Shown: in pieces, positions 48,101 to 59,437 of the stretch
Numbering within the stretch: position 1 is the stretch's first letter
How the letters are laid out: each line of letters begins with the position of its first letter
Source of the DNA: Heterodera schachtii
Lineage: Eukaryota; Nematoda; Chromadorea; Rhabditida; Heteroderidae
Direction of reading: 5' to 3'
Length of the DNA stretch: 64,000 bases
Assembly (NCBI GenBank): GCA_023374025.1
Contig: SIJG01000118.1
Coordinates: 62,001-126,000, forward strand
Program-made: the position numbers and the translations under genes
The notes under the pieces: model-generated
The model's database searches: none
Told to the model about the DNA's origin: nothing
The model's input: only the letters and a program-made list of their open reading frames with translations

Positions 48101-51100
48101 GTAATTCATTTTTAGAAGAGGGAAATATAAATAAAGCTTTTATCGATTTCTTGTTCATTAATTTTATTATCCATTGTCAGGGCTAATGTAAGACAAAAAA
48201 CGGTTTATATTTTAATATTTTAGACCTTTATACTTTATTTATTATTTTTCAAATTTTATATCATTAAAATGATATGATTATTTATTTAAAGTTTTTGATT
48301 AGCATAGGGAAAAATTTCTTTAATACTTCTTTTATATAAAATATTTTTATAAATATAAAATTCTTATTTTTGTTTAACAAATAAATAAATATAATACTGT
48401 AATATATTCTTATATTTAATTTTTATGTCATTTAATTATACGCTTGATAAATTATCAAATTATGAGGTCATAACATTTTTATTAATTTTTTTTTTGTGTT
48501 TTGGTTCAAAAATAAATTATGGTAGAATTAATTTAATTATTAAAATATCTGTGGGCAAAATAATTTATTGTTTAAATATTTTATGCAGATAATTTAGCAA
48601 TTATTTTGGCCTTATTTGGTAACTACTTTAGAAAATATCTATTTTATTTTTAATTATTAATAATTGTTTTAAGAATTTCAAATTGTTTTTTTACCCTTTA
48701 TTTTAATTGTTTTTTAAAATTTATTATTTTTTTAATTGATAAATTTGGTATTAAATACTGGATTCCATATATTAAATAGTTTGTTTTAATTATATCATCT
48801 TATAAATAATTTTAGACATCTGATAAAAAATTTATAATAATTGCTATAAGATTCAATGGCTAGGCCTGATTTGATTAAATATATGTATTAAATTAATATG
48901 AGTTGATTACAATTTATTTTATATCATCGTTGAAGAACTCTACCATTTCGATTATCTAATTTTCTTAGTCACTTTTTAAATATTATTTGCATTAAGATTT
49001 TTTAAGTTCGGCTTTATCACATAAATGTCCATCACAAATTTTTAAAGGTTGAAAGAATATATATATGTAAATTGACTAAAATTAAAAAGAAGAGAATCTC
49101 CAATTTTTTTTAAAACTAACTAATAATTTTAATTTTAAAAGAGTAAATTAATAAAAATTTTTAACATTTCTCGCTTCTTACTAAGTTTGCCCTATTGAGA
49201 AGAGTAATGATTGATTCAATATTTAAAAAAAGAAGTAATAAGAGAATATTCAAAAATTTATTTTAAAAATTTTAAATTCGTATGCTTTTATTCCAAATCC
49301 ATTGTTTAAGACAAATTCATGAGTAAGAAATTTTTTTTTTTTTGGTATATTATATTTTGAAAGTTTTATTTCAAATTTAATGCTTCAAAAGAAAATCTTA
49401 TAATTAATTTATTTATCTGTGATTTTATTTTTTCATTTCTCTGGTATAATGAGTTGTGGCGCTTCTGTAACGAAAATTTTTTTTAATGTTAATTAATAAA
49501 ATAATTCTATTAATTTGGCTAAATTTTCAGTTTTTTTCCACATCTCCTGTCCTGTGGTTTCTAATTTTTTAAAATAAATATATTAAATAGTTTTAAATAT
49601 ATAAAAATTGAAATATAAATAAAAGAAGTAATATATTAAATAGTTAAATACTTGCAACAATATTGTCGATTTGCCACAACGAAAAAAACCCATTTATCCG
49701 AACAAGATTTATATAAATAAAATATATATAATTAATAACAAAAATCAGGTTTAAAATAAAATAAATAAAGATTTTAAAAGATGAAACGTAAAAAAATATA
49801 TTCATTTTACAAATAAATAATTTATAAATTTGATGCTTGCTTAAAACCATTTCTTTGTAAAGTGTTATTTTTTAATTTTTAGTAATTTCGTTGAATCTCC
49901 TATCATAAAAAATTATTGCTTATAAAAAATAATATTTTAATTTTATACAATTTTCTCATTCTTAAATAATGCACATAAATTAAAAAATAGAAAATATTAA
50001 TGAATTTTATATTTTACATTTAATTAGTTTAAAAAGAATTAAATGTATTAGACTTACCACATTAATAGCATAATCTATACATTACATATATTTCTTTATT
50101 TTTTAATTAATTAAAAAGTTATAAAACATTTACTGTTAATAAAAATCGTTTTTTAGAACAGTTGTTTAGAATGTCATCGAAAATAATACATAAATAAATA
50201 AAAATTAATAAATAATAATAGCAAAACATGAATAAACGTATATTTCAAAACATACTTAGTGAAATAAAAGGTCAAAAAATACCCATTATTCTAAAAAAAC
50301 AAAAAATAAAAAAAACAATTTAATTGGTTAACAATTTAAATATTTTAGTTTTTAGCTTTGCGCGATCGTTAAAAAGAGTCCAACTTTGAATTTTTATCTT
50401 AAAATAATTTTTACTAAATTATTAAATATAATGATTTTATTATTTAAATAAATATAAATTAGTGAAAATGTTCCCTTTCAATAAAAAATGTGACTTTAAA
50501 AGAAATACAAATAAACTGTGCTAATGAAAAAAAGTTAAAATAATAATTCAATATGATAAAAGCTTCACTAATACTTTGGAACAATTCGTCATCAATGGCC
50601 ATGAAAATCTTAATCTCTTTAGATAATTATTTATGTCAAAATTAAAAAACATAGTTTTAATTACCCAGCATTATGCTAAACCAAAGTTCTTTTAAACTTT
50701 TAAACCAAAGAAAATAATAATTAATTTATTTGTCACTGAAAAAATTTTAGTCAAGAAATTCCGACTTAAGATTTTGTGGAATTCAAAAATAATAACTTTT
50801 TTTATAGTTTTAAAAATTTAAGGAGGAATCAACGCATATTTATTTAAAAAAATTTTCTTCTCATAAATAATATTCGTATTTATTATTTTTTATCAGATTT
50901 AATGAATATTATCATCAGTAAAAAATAACATTGATTTTGAAAAAAACATATAAAAAAATATTTTTAAAAGATAATTAGAAAATAATTATTGCATTTAATA
51001 GACATTTGAATCCAAAAAATAATTTTTTTTTTCTTATAGTGATTAAAAACTCCGGACAAAAAGTATAATTACTAAAAACAATTAAAATTAACAAATGGTA

Positions 51101-52543
51101 TAAGAAAAAGAGAAAAGGCAGTTACGTTTTAATTTTAAACTTGTTTTATTATTAAATTTACAATAAAAATGGACCAACTTATTTATTTACTAAAAATTGA
51201 CAATATGTAAATTAATAGGATTGTACATAAAACCCTAAGACATGTCGATAAAGCAAATAAAAATAAGTGATACCTAAATGAGAATCTTACTTTATAACCT
51301 AAAAGAATTATTTTTTTTATTATTATCCAGATCAGTATTAAAATAAATTAAAAAAAAATTAACACCCAAAAATAGAAATTATTTAGTAGTCTTACCATTA
51401 AAAAAAACTAATTCCAACAATGAAATATAACAAAAATTGTATTTATTAATTTCAATCGAATTTTAAAAAATTGCCCATACCTGACAGGACGAGAAAAATA
51501 TCAGATTCGGAATTTGGGATTCGGACGACAGCACTTGTGCAAAAATATTATGTTTATTATTTAATGGACGTTCTTAGATTTTTCTGAATTCAAGACAGCA
51601 AAGCATATTCACTAGACAAAATCCTTTAATAAATCTAGCACATTTCAGTTTTTTATGCATATCTCTGCCAAAAAAAATATGCAATATTAATAATAATAAA
51701 AATGAACTGACCAGCATAATTTTCTAACAGAATTAAATCTTTAAAATTTTATATTCATATAATTCTCCGCCCTTAAAAAAATAAATGAATTACAAAGTCA
51801 AATAATACATTAAAGAATTAAATTTTCTAACTAAAATAATTTTAATCTTTTCGTTACTTTTGCTTAATAAATTTTTTTAATAATATAAAATACTAAATTT
51901 CTCAAACAAATTTTTATAGTATTAATGTTTTTCGGTTCAAAGATGTAACATAGGCGATTATATCACTTATGAATTTGAAAAAAATTAATGTATAATAAAA
52001 GAATGATTTAAAACTCAAAAAACTGATCTTTTAAAAATAAAAATATAAGGGAGCAAGACAACAACACAGAGATAAGGCAAGAAATTAAAAAAAAACAATA
52101 ATGAGTATTCAATAAAGTAGAAAATTTACAAAAATCAAATTTAATTTGAAGAATAAAATTATTAATTAGTCAAAAATCTTAATTTTTAACCAAAAGAAGC
52201 ACAAAAAATTCGTTAAAATCCTAATTTAAAAACTCTTATATAAACACAATAAAAGGTTGTAAAAATTATATATATGTAATAAGTAAAAATAAAATAAATA
52301 TTACATTATGTTTGATTTAATTTCAAATTTTCAGAATACCTGTGGCTTTGAATTATTATTATTTTTAATTTTCGAATACAATAATAAAGGGAGAGTACAA
52401 CCAATTAAAAAATATATTTTTGTCATAAATAAATAATATCACCACAAAATACAAATAATAACTACTATAAAAAAACAAAATAAGATTTTGTTTCAAAATT
52501 TCAAATTTTGACCATTGACAAGCTAATTCCGAAATCTGATAAT
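45147..52543. other. A+T-rich gene-free stretch, T-rich then A-rich
   Basis: No gene is recognised. It is T-rich on the plus strand to about 49560 and A-rich afterwards. GGTATCATTCGATAGCTC at about 47847-47865 is close to a motif inside both foldback elements (17921, 28843). The copy-2 repeat at 52040-52280 lies near the end. Open frames such as 49644-49850 are hydrophobic low-complexity strings without recognisable domains. Confidence 0.45.
52040..52280 (+). repeat. Dispersed A+T-rich repeat, copy 2 (partner 230-470)
   Basis: GCAAGACAACAACACAGAGA, AGGCAAGAA, TTCAATAAAGTAGAAAATTT, AATTCGTTAAAAT and AAAGGTTGTAA match copy 1 in order and orientation. Confidence 0.6.
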
Positions 52544-52660
52544 TAGAGAGACCTACAAAAAAGGCACCAAAAATCGCAAAAAAGGCACTATAATAGGCAC
52601 CAAAAAATTGAAAAAAAGGCATGAAAATGCACGAAAACCTCGAAAAAGGCCTGAGAAAAG
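52544..52660 (+). mobile_element. Solo hAT-like end with AAAAGGCAC-word array
   Basis: It starts TAGAGAGACCTAC, then AAAAAAGGCACCAAAAATCG, CAAAAAAGGCAC, TAGGCACC, AAAAAAAGGCATG and GAAAAAGGCC. It has a TAGAG terminus plus a short-word array like the other elements, but with its own word. No right terminus or target duplication is visible. Confidence 0.5.
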
Positions 52661-55454
52661 ACATAATTTATAAAAAATATTATAAATTTTATCTAAACAA
52701 AAAAAAAATAATAGAAATTATTAAACAAAATATAGACTTGTAATGAAGTGAATTCAAAAGTAATAATAATTAAATTTATTTCTAAGTTAATTTAAAAAGG
52801 TGTAGAATTAAAATTAAATAATACAATTATTAATTAAATCAAATAATATCAAAAATTTCATGACGATGGCATTAAAATAATTTATAAATAAAGTTCATTT
52901 ACAAGGCGTAAAAGCAAAAATTAATAATATAATTATTAATAAAATAAATTAAATCAATTAAATAATAGAAATTATTATAAGCATTATGTATGTAGATGGC
53001 TAGATGTATCTAAAATATTAAAAATGTCATTCAAAAAAAAATTTAATATGTCATATTGGTCATAAAAAAATACAAAACAACCAGCACGAAATAAAGGATT
53101 TGACTTTGAAAGCCTAAATAAGACGTCACATAATTCAAGGCTGATTAGACAAAATATGAATTTTAAAAAGAATTAAAATATTAAAATTTAATTATTTATC
53201 TAATTGATAATGTTTATCATAAAATTTAACTTAATAAAATTGTCAGAATTTATTTTACAAGAATACAAGAAATTTATTTAATAAAATGATTTAGCATTCC
53301 TATAAAATTATAAATTATATTCAAATTAATATTACTTAGGTCCATTAACATATGCTATAAAAACAACGAAAAAGTGTATAATCCATATCCATCTTAAAAC
53401 TGAGGGCTTCAGATGGACAAGTTTATTGAAATTGACAATCTTACAAACAGAATGTTATTACCTAATTTATTATTTAAATAAACAACTTAATTATTCTTTA
53501 TAATAAAATTTTATCATGGAAGGAGACGAAATTACCAATAAAACGAAACAAAAGACAAAATAAAATAAGTTAAATAAAAGATTTGGTAAAACTTAAGAAA
53601 ATATTTTAAAAATTTCAATAGTCAATTAATATTAAATATATAAGAAAGTATTTGTATAAATAAATTGATTGATAAAATTTTTAAAATTTGCAAATTTTAA
53701 TCATTATAAAAAAATGCCTTTCCCAAAGGTCAATAAGAGCGAATATAAAAACTACTCGTTATCTGGATCACATCAAGTTTTCAAAATCTTTTGCATATGA
53801 GGAGATATTGCAAAGATCTAAAATATGAGAGAATTTCATCCTCATTTGGCTTCTCAATCGCATCAAACCTTCAGCCATATTCTATAATAGAGCCCGGCGG
53901 GTCCGGTTTCATTAGCAGAAAACACCAAATATTATTGCAAAAATAAAGTAATTGAAACAAAAATTTAAATGTATGAGAATGTCGCTCTTAATTTAACAAA
54001 TTTGCAAATATTGCTTTTCAACCATTATAAATATACAAGAAATAAATTTTTATTCGAAATAATTTAAAAAATATATCCCCGAGAAACTAATTTAAATAAT
54101 CATATATAATTAAATTTTTTAAAACATTGAGTTTTATTTTAAATTTAAAAAACAAAAAAGCAAAATGTAATAAATTATACAGGCAATACCACTACTGAAA
54201 GAGAGGTCAATATCGTCAAGAGAGATATTTGTTAAATATTATTATTAATCTACAAAGTTTAATAAAACTTAATAATAATTTGTAAATGATTAGAAATAAA
54301 TGCTATGCTAATCATAATATCATTCAGTAAATATTCATTTGGCTGAAATTTTCAATATTTAATGACGCTGAAATTATGAATTTATTGAATATTTAATGAA
54401 GAATTTTATAAAATAGATTTAATAAAAAAATAAATATATTTAAAAATATAAAAAATAATTATTGAAAAATACAGTTTTTTGATATAATTTATGTCAGTTA
54501 AGATAAAAAAAATTTGCCATCGAAATTACAATAAAAATAAATGAAAATACTATGTATTTTTTTAAATAATTTTTTATGTAATAATACTTGTCTAAAATAT
54601 ATTTAAAAATTTACCATTTGTCTATTTTGTCATTACTATAAGAAAAAATTCATTTAAAATTTCTTCTCCTACTTTTCATGAATTACAATTAAATTATTTG
54701 TAAACAATTGCAAAAACCAAAATTTGGCTAAACGCTTAATTATAAAATTAGTCCATGCACCAAACAATTTTACTTGAGTTAAAATGCTTTGTAAAATTAT
54801 TTTTCGATAGTTTAGATTGAATTTTCAAATATAATTATTTCATATTCTACATAACAAGAATTTTAAGTAGAGGGTATGATGATGAAATTCGTGTTAATCA
54901 ATCTCATTGTCAAACCAAAAAAATTTCAAAAATGGATTATCTTAAATATAAATATAATTATTATTTATAAAAAAAAAGAATAAAATTAATATCCATCGAT
55001 AATAAAAACTTAAGCATCATAAATAAACCATTATAAAAATAAATTTATAGGAAAATTATAAAAGAAAAATTTGAAAAAATAATGATTATTAAAGATTTCT
55101 CTAAAATTACACAAAAATTTGCATTTAAAAAAAAATGAATATAAATATTTTATAAAAGAAATATTTGGAAGTTTCTTTGAGGAAAATTTTACAAACAAAA
55201 TTATTTATTGTTTATTTACAAAAACAAGATGAGATAAAATATATAATATAAAAAATACAAAAATATAATCACTTCAAGAATTAAGGCAAGCGTTAAATTA
55301 TTTTAACAGAATTTTATTTTTATTATTAACAATTAAGAAAAAATAAAATCATTAAATACATGTAATCATAAAAAAAAACACCATTTAAATGTAATGTTTA
55401 CTTTTTTTAATAAATCAAAACTCTTGAAAAAATGAATGAATAAAATATAATGAA
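52661..55454. other. A+T-rich gene-free stretch
   Basis: No gene is recognised. A short patch TAGAGCCCGGCGGGTCCGG at 53888-53906 repeats the terminus of the element at 11521 and is probably a solo or truncated end. CTTCAGATGGACAAGTTTAT near 53406 belongs to the long dispersed repeat. ATTCAGTAAATATTCATTTG at 54322 belongs to the TTTGGCTGAAATT family. Confidence 0.5.
53888..53910 (+). mobile_element. Short hAT-like terminus relic
   Basis: TAGAGCCCGGCGGGTCCGG. The first 14 bases are identical to the terminus at 11521. Almost nothing recognisable follows, so this is a truncated remnant. Confidence 0.4.
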
Positions 55455-55824
55455 TAGGGCCGCTACTTTTAGTGACGAAAATCCCAAAATAGTTAACTAA
55501 AATAGTGAGTAAAAATGCCAAAATAGTGACAAAATAGTTTCAAAAAGTGCGAAATAGTGACGAATAGTAGAGGTGTGCCGTGACTGAAAAAACCCGTGAA
55601 CCGTGAATCGTGACCGTGACCGTGAATTGACCCCGTGAACCGTGACCGTGACCGTGAATTGGTCCCGTGAATCCTGACCGTGACCGTGATCCAAAAAACC
55701 CGTGAAATTCACGGTTTTCGTGACCGTGACCGTGAATTTTAAGAAAAATTTTTTTGGCGGCAAATTTTTTTTTTAAACTTTTTGTGGTATAATTTTCCAA
55801 AAAATTTTTTTTGGGAAAGGGGGG

Positions 55825-55850
55825 TCCATAGGCGCCGATAGACGCCATCG
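55825..55850 (+). repeat. GC-rich hairpin repeat, degenerate copy
   Basis: TCCATAGGCGCC, GATA, GACGCCATCGC followed by AAAAATTTTTTGAAAATTTG. The GATA loop and downstream sequence match the family; the stem is partly degraded. Confidence 0.55.
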
Positions 55851-55960
55851 CAAAAATTTTTTGAAAATTTGAGTCATATTTGTGCACCGATTTTGTCCAA
55901 AAAATGACCAAATTTTGCGAATTTGAGCCAATTTTTTACGAAATAATAAATTTTGGGGGG

Positions 55961-55986
55961 CCGGAGGTGCCGATAGGCGCCGCCGG
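55961..55986 (+). repeat. GC-rich hairpin repeat, copy 2
   Basis: CCGGAGGTGCC, GATA, GGCGCCGCCGG, then a G-run, TAAAATTGAAAATTTGAG. Position 5 of the stem is A instead of C, giving one mismatch in addition to the wobble. Confidence 0.75.
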
Positions 55987-56481
55987 GGGTAAAATTGAAA
56001 ATTTGAGTGCAATTTGTTAACATTGTTAACAGATTTATCCCTAAAATTAGCAAATTTTACAATTTTAATTAGTCTAAAAGTCAAAAAACGATGAAAAATG
56101 CAAATTATAGGTGCGCTTGCATATTTCAAGTTTAAAAAATCGGGTACTGAAGTGTCCATTGGCAAGCACGCCCATAATTTGCATTTTTCGCATAATTGTG
56201 GACGTTCTAAATTGATTCCGACCTTTTATAAATGGTTTTGTAAGACATATTTATCCAATTTTTAAGAAAAATATGGGTTTTAGTGGAAACTTTTAGAAAA
56301 TGTGATTTCTTAACTGACTTTACCCAAAATAACTTTATTTCGAGCGAATTTTTTTAAAAAACTTAATGATTTTTTTTATTTAAATGGGCTCATACTTGAA
56401 ACTTTGCTTTTTATTTGTATTTCGTGCAATATATGTAGTTGGTTGGCTTTGTTCAAAAAAGTTTCAGGAATATGGGAGGGG

Positions 56482-56507
56482 CCGGCGGTGCCGATAGGCG
56501 CCGCCGG
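56482..56507 (+). repeat. GC-rich hairpin repeat, copy 3
   Basis: CCGGCGGTGCC, GATA, GGCGCCGCCGG, identical to 20154-20179, then GGAAATTTTTGAAAATTTTG. It lies inside the nested hAT-like element. Confidence 0.8.
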
Positions 56508-56882
56508 GGAAATTTTTGAAAATTTTGATCTGTTTCTTAGCAAACTTTGCCCAAAAAAAGACCAAATTTCTCTATAAAAAAAAATTATTTCATAAATATT
56601 CAATTTTATCCAGTGTAAATTTTTCACGGAATAACCGTGAATTGGTACCGTGAATCGTGACCGTGACCGTGAGTGAAAAAACCCGTGAAATTCACGGTAA
56701 CCGTGACCGTGACCGTGAATCACGGCACACCTCTAACGAATAGTGACATTATTTTCAGCCAAAAATTAAGCAAAAAAAAAAAAAAAATTTTTTCACTAGT
56801 GATCTCTCATATGTCAATTCAATAATTGACAATAATTATGCCAAAATAAAAAATGATCTCTCAATTAAAAGTAGCGGCCCTA

Positions 56883-57917
56883 ATAATGAATGCTAAAAGA
56901 CTATATTTATAAAAAGAAAAAATCATTTCATAAATTTTACTTGCTTTATAAGTATGATACATAATACATAAATTTAAACGTACATCAATCACCATTAATT
57001 ATACTCTTAACTTGTTTGAATAATTTCAATTTTCAAAGTTAAATAAAAACAAAAAAATGTTTGTAGAAAAATTTTTATTTAAAAGAAAATAATATAAATG
57101 CCAATGAATAATTGAATTTTAGAAAATCATAAATAATTAAATAAATTCAGTTAAATAATCTACAAAAATTGGAAAACTATCGACAATAAAATGAGCAAAA
57201 ATATTGTGTACTTTTTAGAAAAATATTACATTTCAGTAAACTTTGTAAAAGAGGCAATAGCATGATCACTTTTTTAGCCAAAAAATCTGATTTTGTTGCA
57301 TTTTCTTAAAATTTCTGAAAATACTTAATAGTAATTCTGTAGCCCGAACTCCTGGCCCAAATCGAACAGAAAGTCGAAAGCCCAAATTTTGTAATTAAAT
57401 ATTTTTAGTTCATAACGGCGTAAATGATAAAGTATTGAAGGATTGGTGGACTTTCAGTTCGTTTCCGTGTATTTAATTAAACCAATTTGGACATAAAAAT
57501 GCTAATTTCGAAAATTTGTTTTCGATTTTTCGTTCGAATTCTAATCAAGTATCTAGAATTCAGAACGAACATAAAAAATATTGCTGAAATTATATATTGC
57601 TCAATGAAAATTCATTTTATTTAATATAAAACAAAGTAAAATACAATCCAACATAAGTCATATATGTAGAGTTAGGAGAAAACATTTGAAAGACATAAAA
57701 CATGAAAATAAGTTTACAATGGAAATCTAACAACGAAAAATAACGAAAAAACTACAATAAAAAAATATTTATTTTATAATGATAAATAAACAAATTTATA
57801 AATCAAAACTGTTTATTAATGATGATGACTTTTATAAAAGTCAAATATAAAAATTCTTAAATTTATGCGAAAAAATTAAATTTTTAAATATTTTTATATT
57901 AATAAAACACTACCAAG
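56883..57917. other. A+T-rich stretch without genes
   Basis: Nothing clearly functional is seen. At 56970-57065 there is a diverged relative of 1917-2000. At about 57340-57560 TCGAA-rich words recur (CCCAAATCGAACAG, AGTCGAAAGCCC, TTTTCGATTTTTCGTTCGAA), possibly one more word-array element starting TAGCCCGAACTCC; its other end is not found. Confidence 0.4.
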
Positions 57918-58039
57918 TAGAGATCGGACCGGTCGGTTTTTTTCGGTTTTGGTTTCAGTTTGAACGAAAAAAACCGACCGAGAAATGTTTGAGTTTTCGG
58001 TTTTTTCGGTTTTTAACCGAAACCGTTCGACCGACTCTA
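57918..58039. mobile_element. Short MITE with CGGTTTTT-word arrays
   Basis: It starts TAGAGATCGGACCGGTCGG, the same first 11 bases as the complete hAT at 4413, and ends CCGACTCTA. The interior is CGGTTTTTTTCGGTTTTGG facing AAAAACCGACCGAG and CGGTTTTTAACCGAAACCG, strongly self-complementary. The flanking 8-mers do not match (CTACCAAG and TGTGTGTT), so the insertion is old or rearranged. Confidence 0.65.
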
Positions 58040-58764
58040 TGTGTGTTATAAAAAAAATTCATGTCGCTACCACAAAATTTAAGAGGTCGGACCTCTTTAG
58101 CTCCTGGGCAGGGTGGAGGTCGAAAATTTGAAAAATCTCAATAGTTCAAAAATTTATTTATTAGAATTATTTATTTATCTTCTCTAATATGAATAATCAA
58201 GCTCGGATTTTGAAAAATAACTTAATTAGTCAAAATAAATTTAAAAACAAATTTAGAAAATTAAAGTTTACTAAATTACTATTGACATTTCTCCATTTAA
58301 GAATATTAAATAAAGAATAATGATGATAAAAATGCTGCTAATCGACCTCATTGTTTGAACAATAAATTTAAAATTAGATTATCATAACTATAAATATCAA
58401 ATGCAACAATGTATACAAATGGATTAATAAAAAAACGGAAGCCTCGGAAATAAAGATATTTTGAAAAAAATGTTGTATGATTAAATAAGAAAATTGTTAA
58501 AAATAATATTTTAAAATACAGCCGACAAATACTAACCAATAATCATCTAAAAAATAAATAAAGCAAATTCCTAAAAACAAATAAAAATTAGATTTTTTAT
58601 TATTAAACAATTTTGAAATTTCTTTAAGCTATAAAATAAATAAAAAATATAAATTATTTTAAACTTCTAATAATATTTTAAAAAATTTTGTAAGAAAACA
58701 AATAAATAAATATTTTATTATTTATTCAACAAAAATATAGAACATTGTAATGAAAAATTAAATA

Positions 58765-58848
58765 TACAAACAGTATTTTAGTTAAACGACCAAATGATCT
58801 TTCTCCGCAATCTGATGCTACTTCAAATCAGACAACAAGAATAATTGA
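58765..58848 (-). repeat. TTCTTGTC module, copy E (continues after the insertion at 59446)
   Basis: On the plus strand: TTTTAGTTAAACGACCAAAT, a unique core, GACAACAAGAATAATTGA. After the MITE insertion (58849-59437) and its target duplication, the frame continues TAAACATATGATAAAATAAA. Copy A at 9856 shows the uninterrupted arrangement. Confidence 0.6.
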
Positions 58849-59437
58849 CAGGGCTGCAAAAAATATGCAAAAGCATATTTTTTTTCCTGGCTTTTCCATG
58901 CTCTAAATAGTAGGAAAAACACTTTCTTTTTTGTGTTTGCTTATAAAAATCGTGACTTTTATTTGCATATTTTTGCATATTTTGGGCCTTTATGCATATT
59001 TTGCATATTTTGGGTTTTTCTGCATTTTTATGCATATTTTGTTATTTTCTGGAAAATTTGTTAACAAAAATGCAATAAAAACGGAAAATACACCCCTAAG
59101 AATCGACCGAAAATTTTTAAAAAAGACACCACTAAGAATTGGAAAATTTTCTCAAAAATTCTTCCCCCAAATTTTTTTTTTTCATGACAAAATTTTTGAT
59201 TTAAAAATGTCAATATTTGCTAAGAAAATTTTATAAAAGAACTGTAGCTCATTGTCAAGTGTACTAATGAAAAAAATTCTTTAAAATTAATTTGCACCCC
59301 TAATTTTCAAGTTTTTTTTGTGCATATTTGGTGCATATTTTGCAATTTTGTGCATATTTAGTGCATATTTCACGACTTTATTTGCATATTTATGCGTATA
59401 TTTTGGCCACTTTTCGTGCATATTTTTTGCAGCCCTG
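58849..59437. mobile_element. hAT-like MITE with TATGCA-word arrays and the shared core
   Basis: Perfect inverted termini of 21 bp beginning CAGGGCTGCAAAAAATATGC. A perfect 8-bp target duplication ATAATTGA lies at 58841-58848 and 59438-59445. TATGCA/TGCATATTTT words repeat inside both ends. The interior, in reverse, carries CTTAGCAAATATTGACATTT (59205-59224), TTCTTAGTGGTGT and GGTCGATTCTTAGGGGTGTA, matching the core of the AGTGAC-word MITE at 29636. Non-coding. Confidence 0.93.

Larger units (their letters stand above)
55568..56735. mobile_element. Nested hAT-like element with CCGTGA-word arrays
   Basis: Perfect 16-bp inverted termini TAGAGGTGTGCCGTGA / TCACGGCACACCTCTA; perfect 8-bp target duplication ACGAATAG (55560-55567 and 56736-56743) within the outer MITE. 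Subterminal CCGTGA words (GACCGTGACCGTGAATTG and complements) fill about 150 bp at the left and 110 bp at the right. The interior holds up to three copies of the GC-rich hairpin repeat and no transposase, so it is non-autonomous. Open frames with VTVTVHG-like repeats are translations of the word arrays and not proteins. Confidence 0.92.
55455..56882. mobile_element. hAT-like MITE with AATAGTGAC words, interrupted by another element
   Basis: Perfect 17-bp inverted termini TAGGGCCGCTACTTTTA at 55455 and ending at 56882. A perfect 8-bp target duplication ATAATGAA lies at 55447-55454 and 56883-56890. The outer element itself is only about 250 bp (55455-55567 plus 56744-56882); the rest is the nested insertion. 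Its left array is very similar to that of the MITE at 29636, and after the insertion both continue with an AGCCAAAAATT-A-CAAAAAAA stretch. Confidence 0.92.

Noticed and set aside
55497..55911. Overlapping minus-strand frames with VTVTVHG and GHGHGSRG repeats
   Set aside because: They are translations of the CCGTGA word array of the nested hAT-like element and appear in more than one frame.
58085..58130. GAGGTCGGACCTC palindrome as a regulatory site
   Set aside because: A single short palindrome with no neighbouring gene; nothing supports a function.
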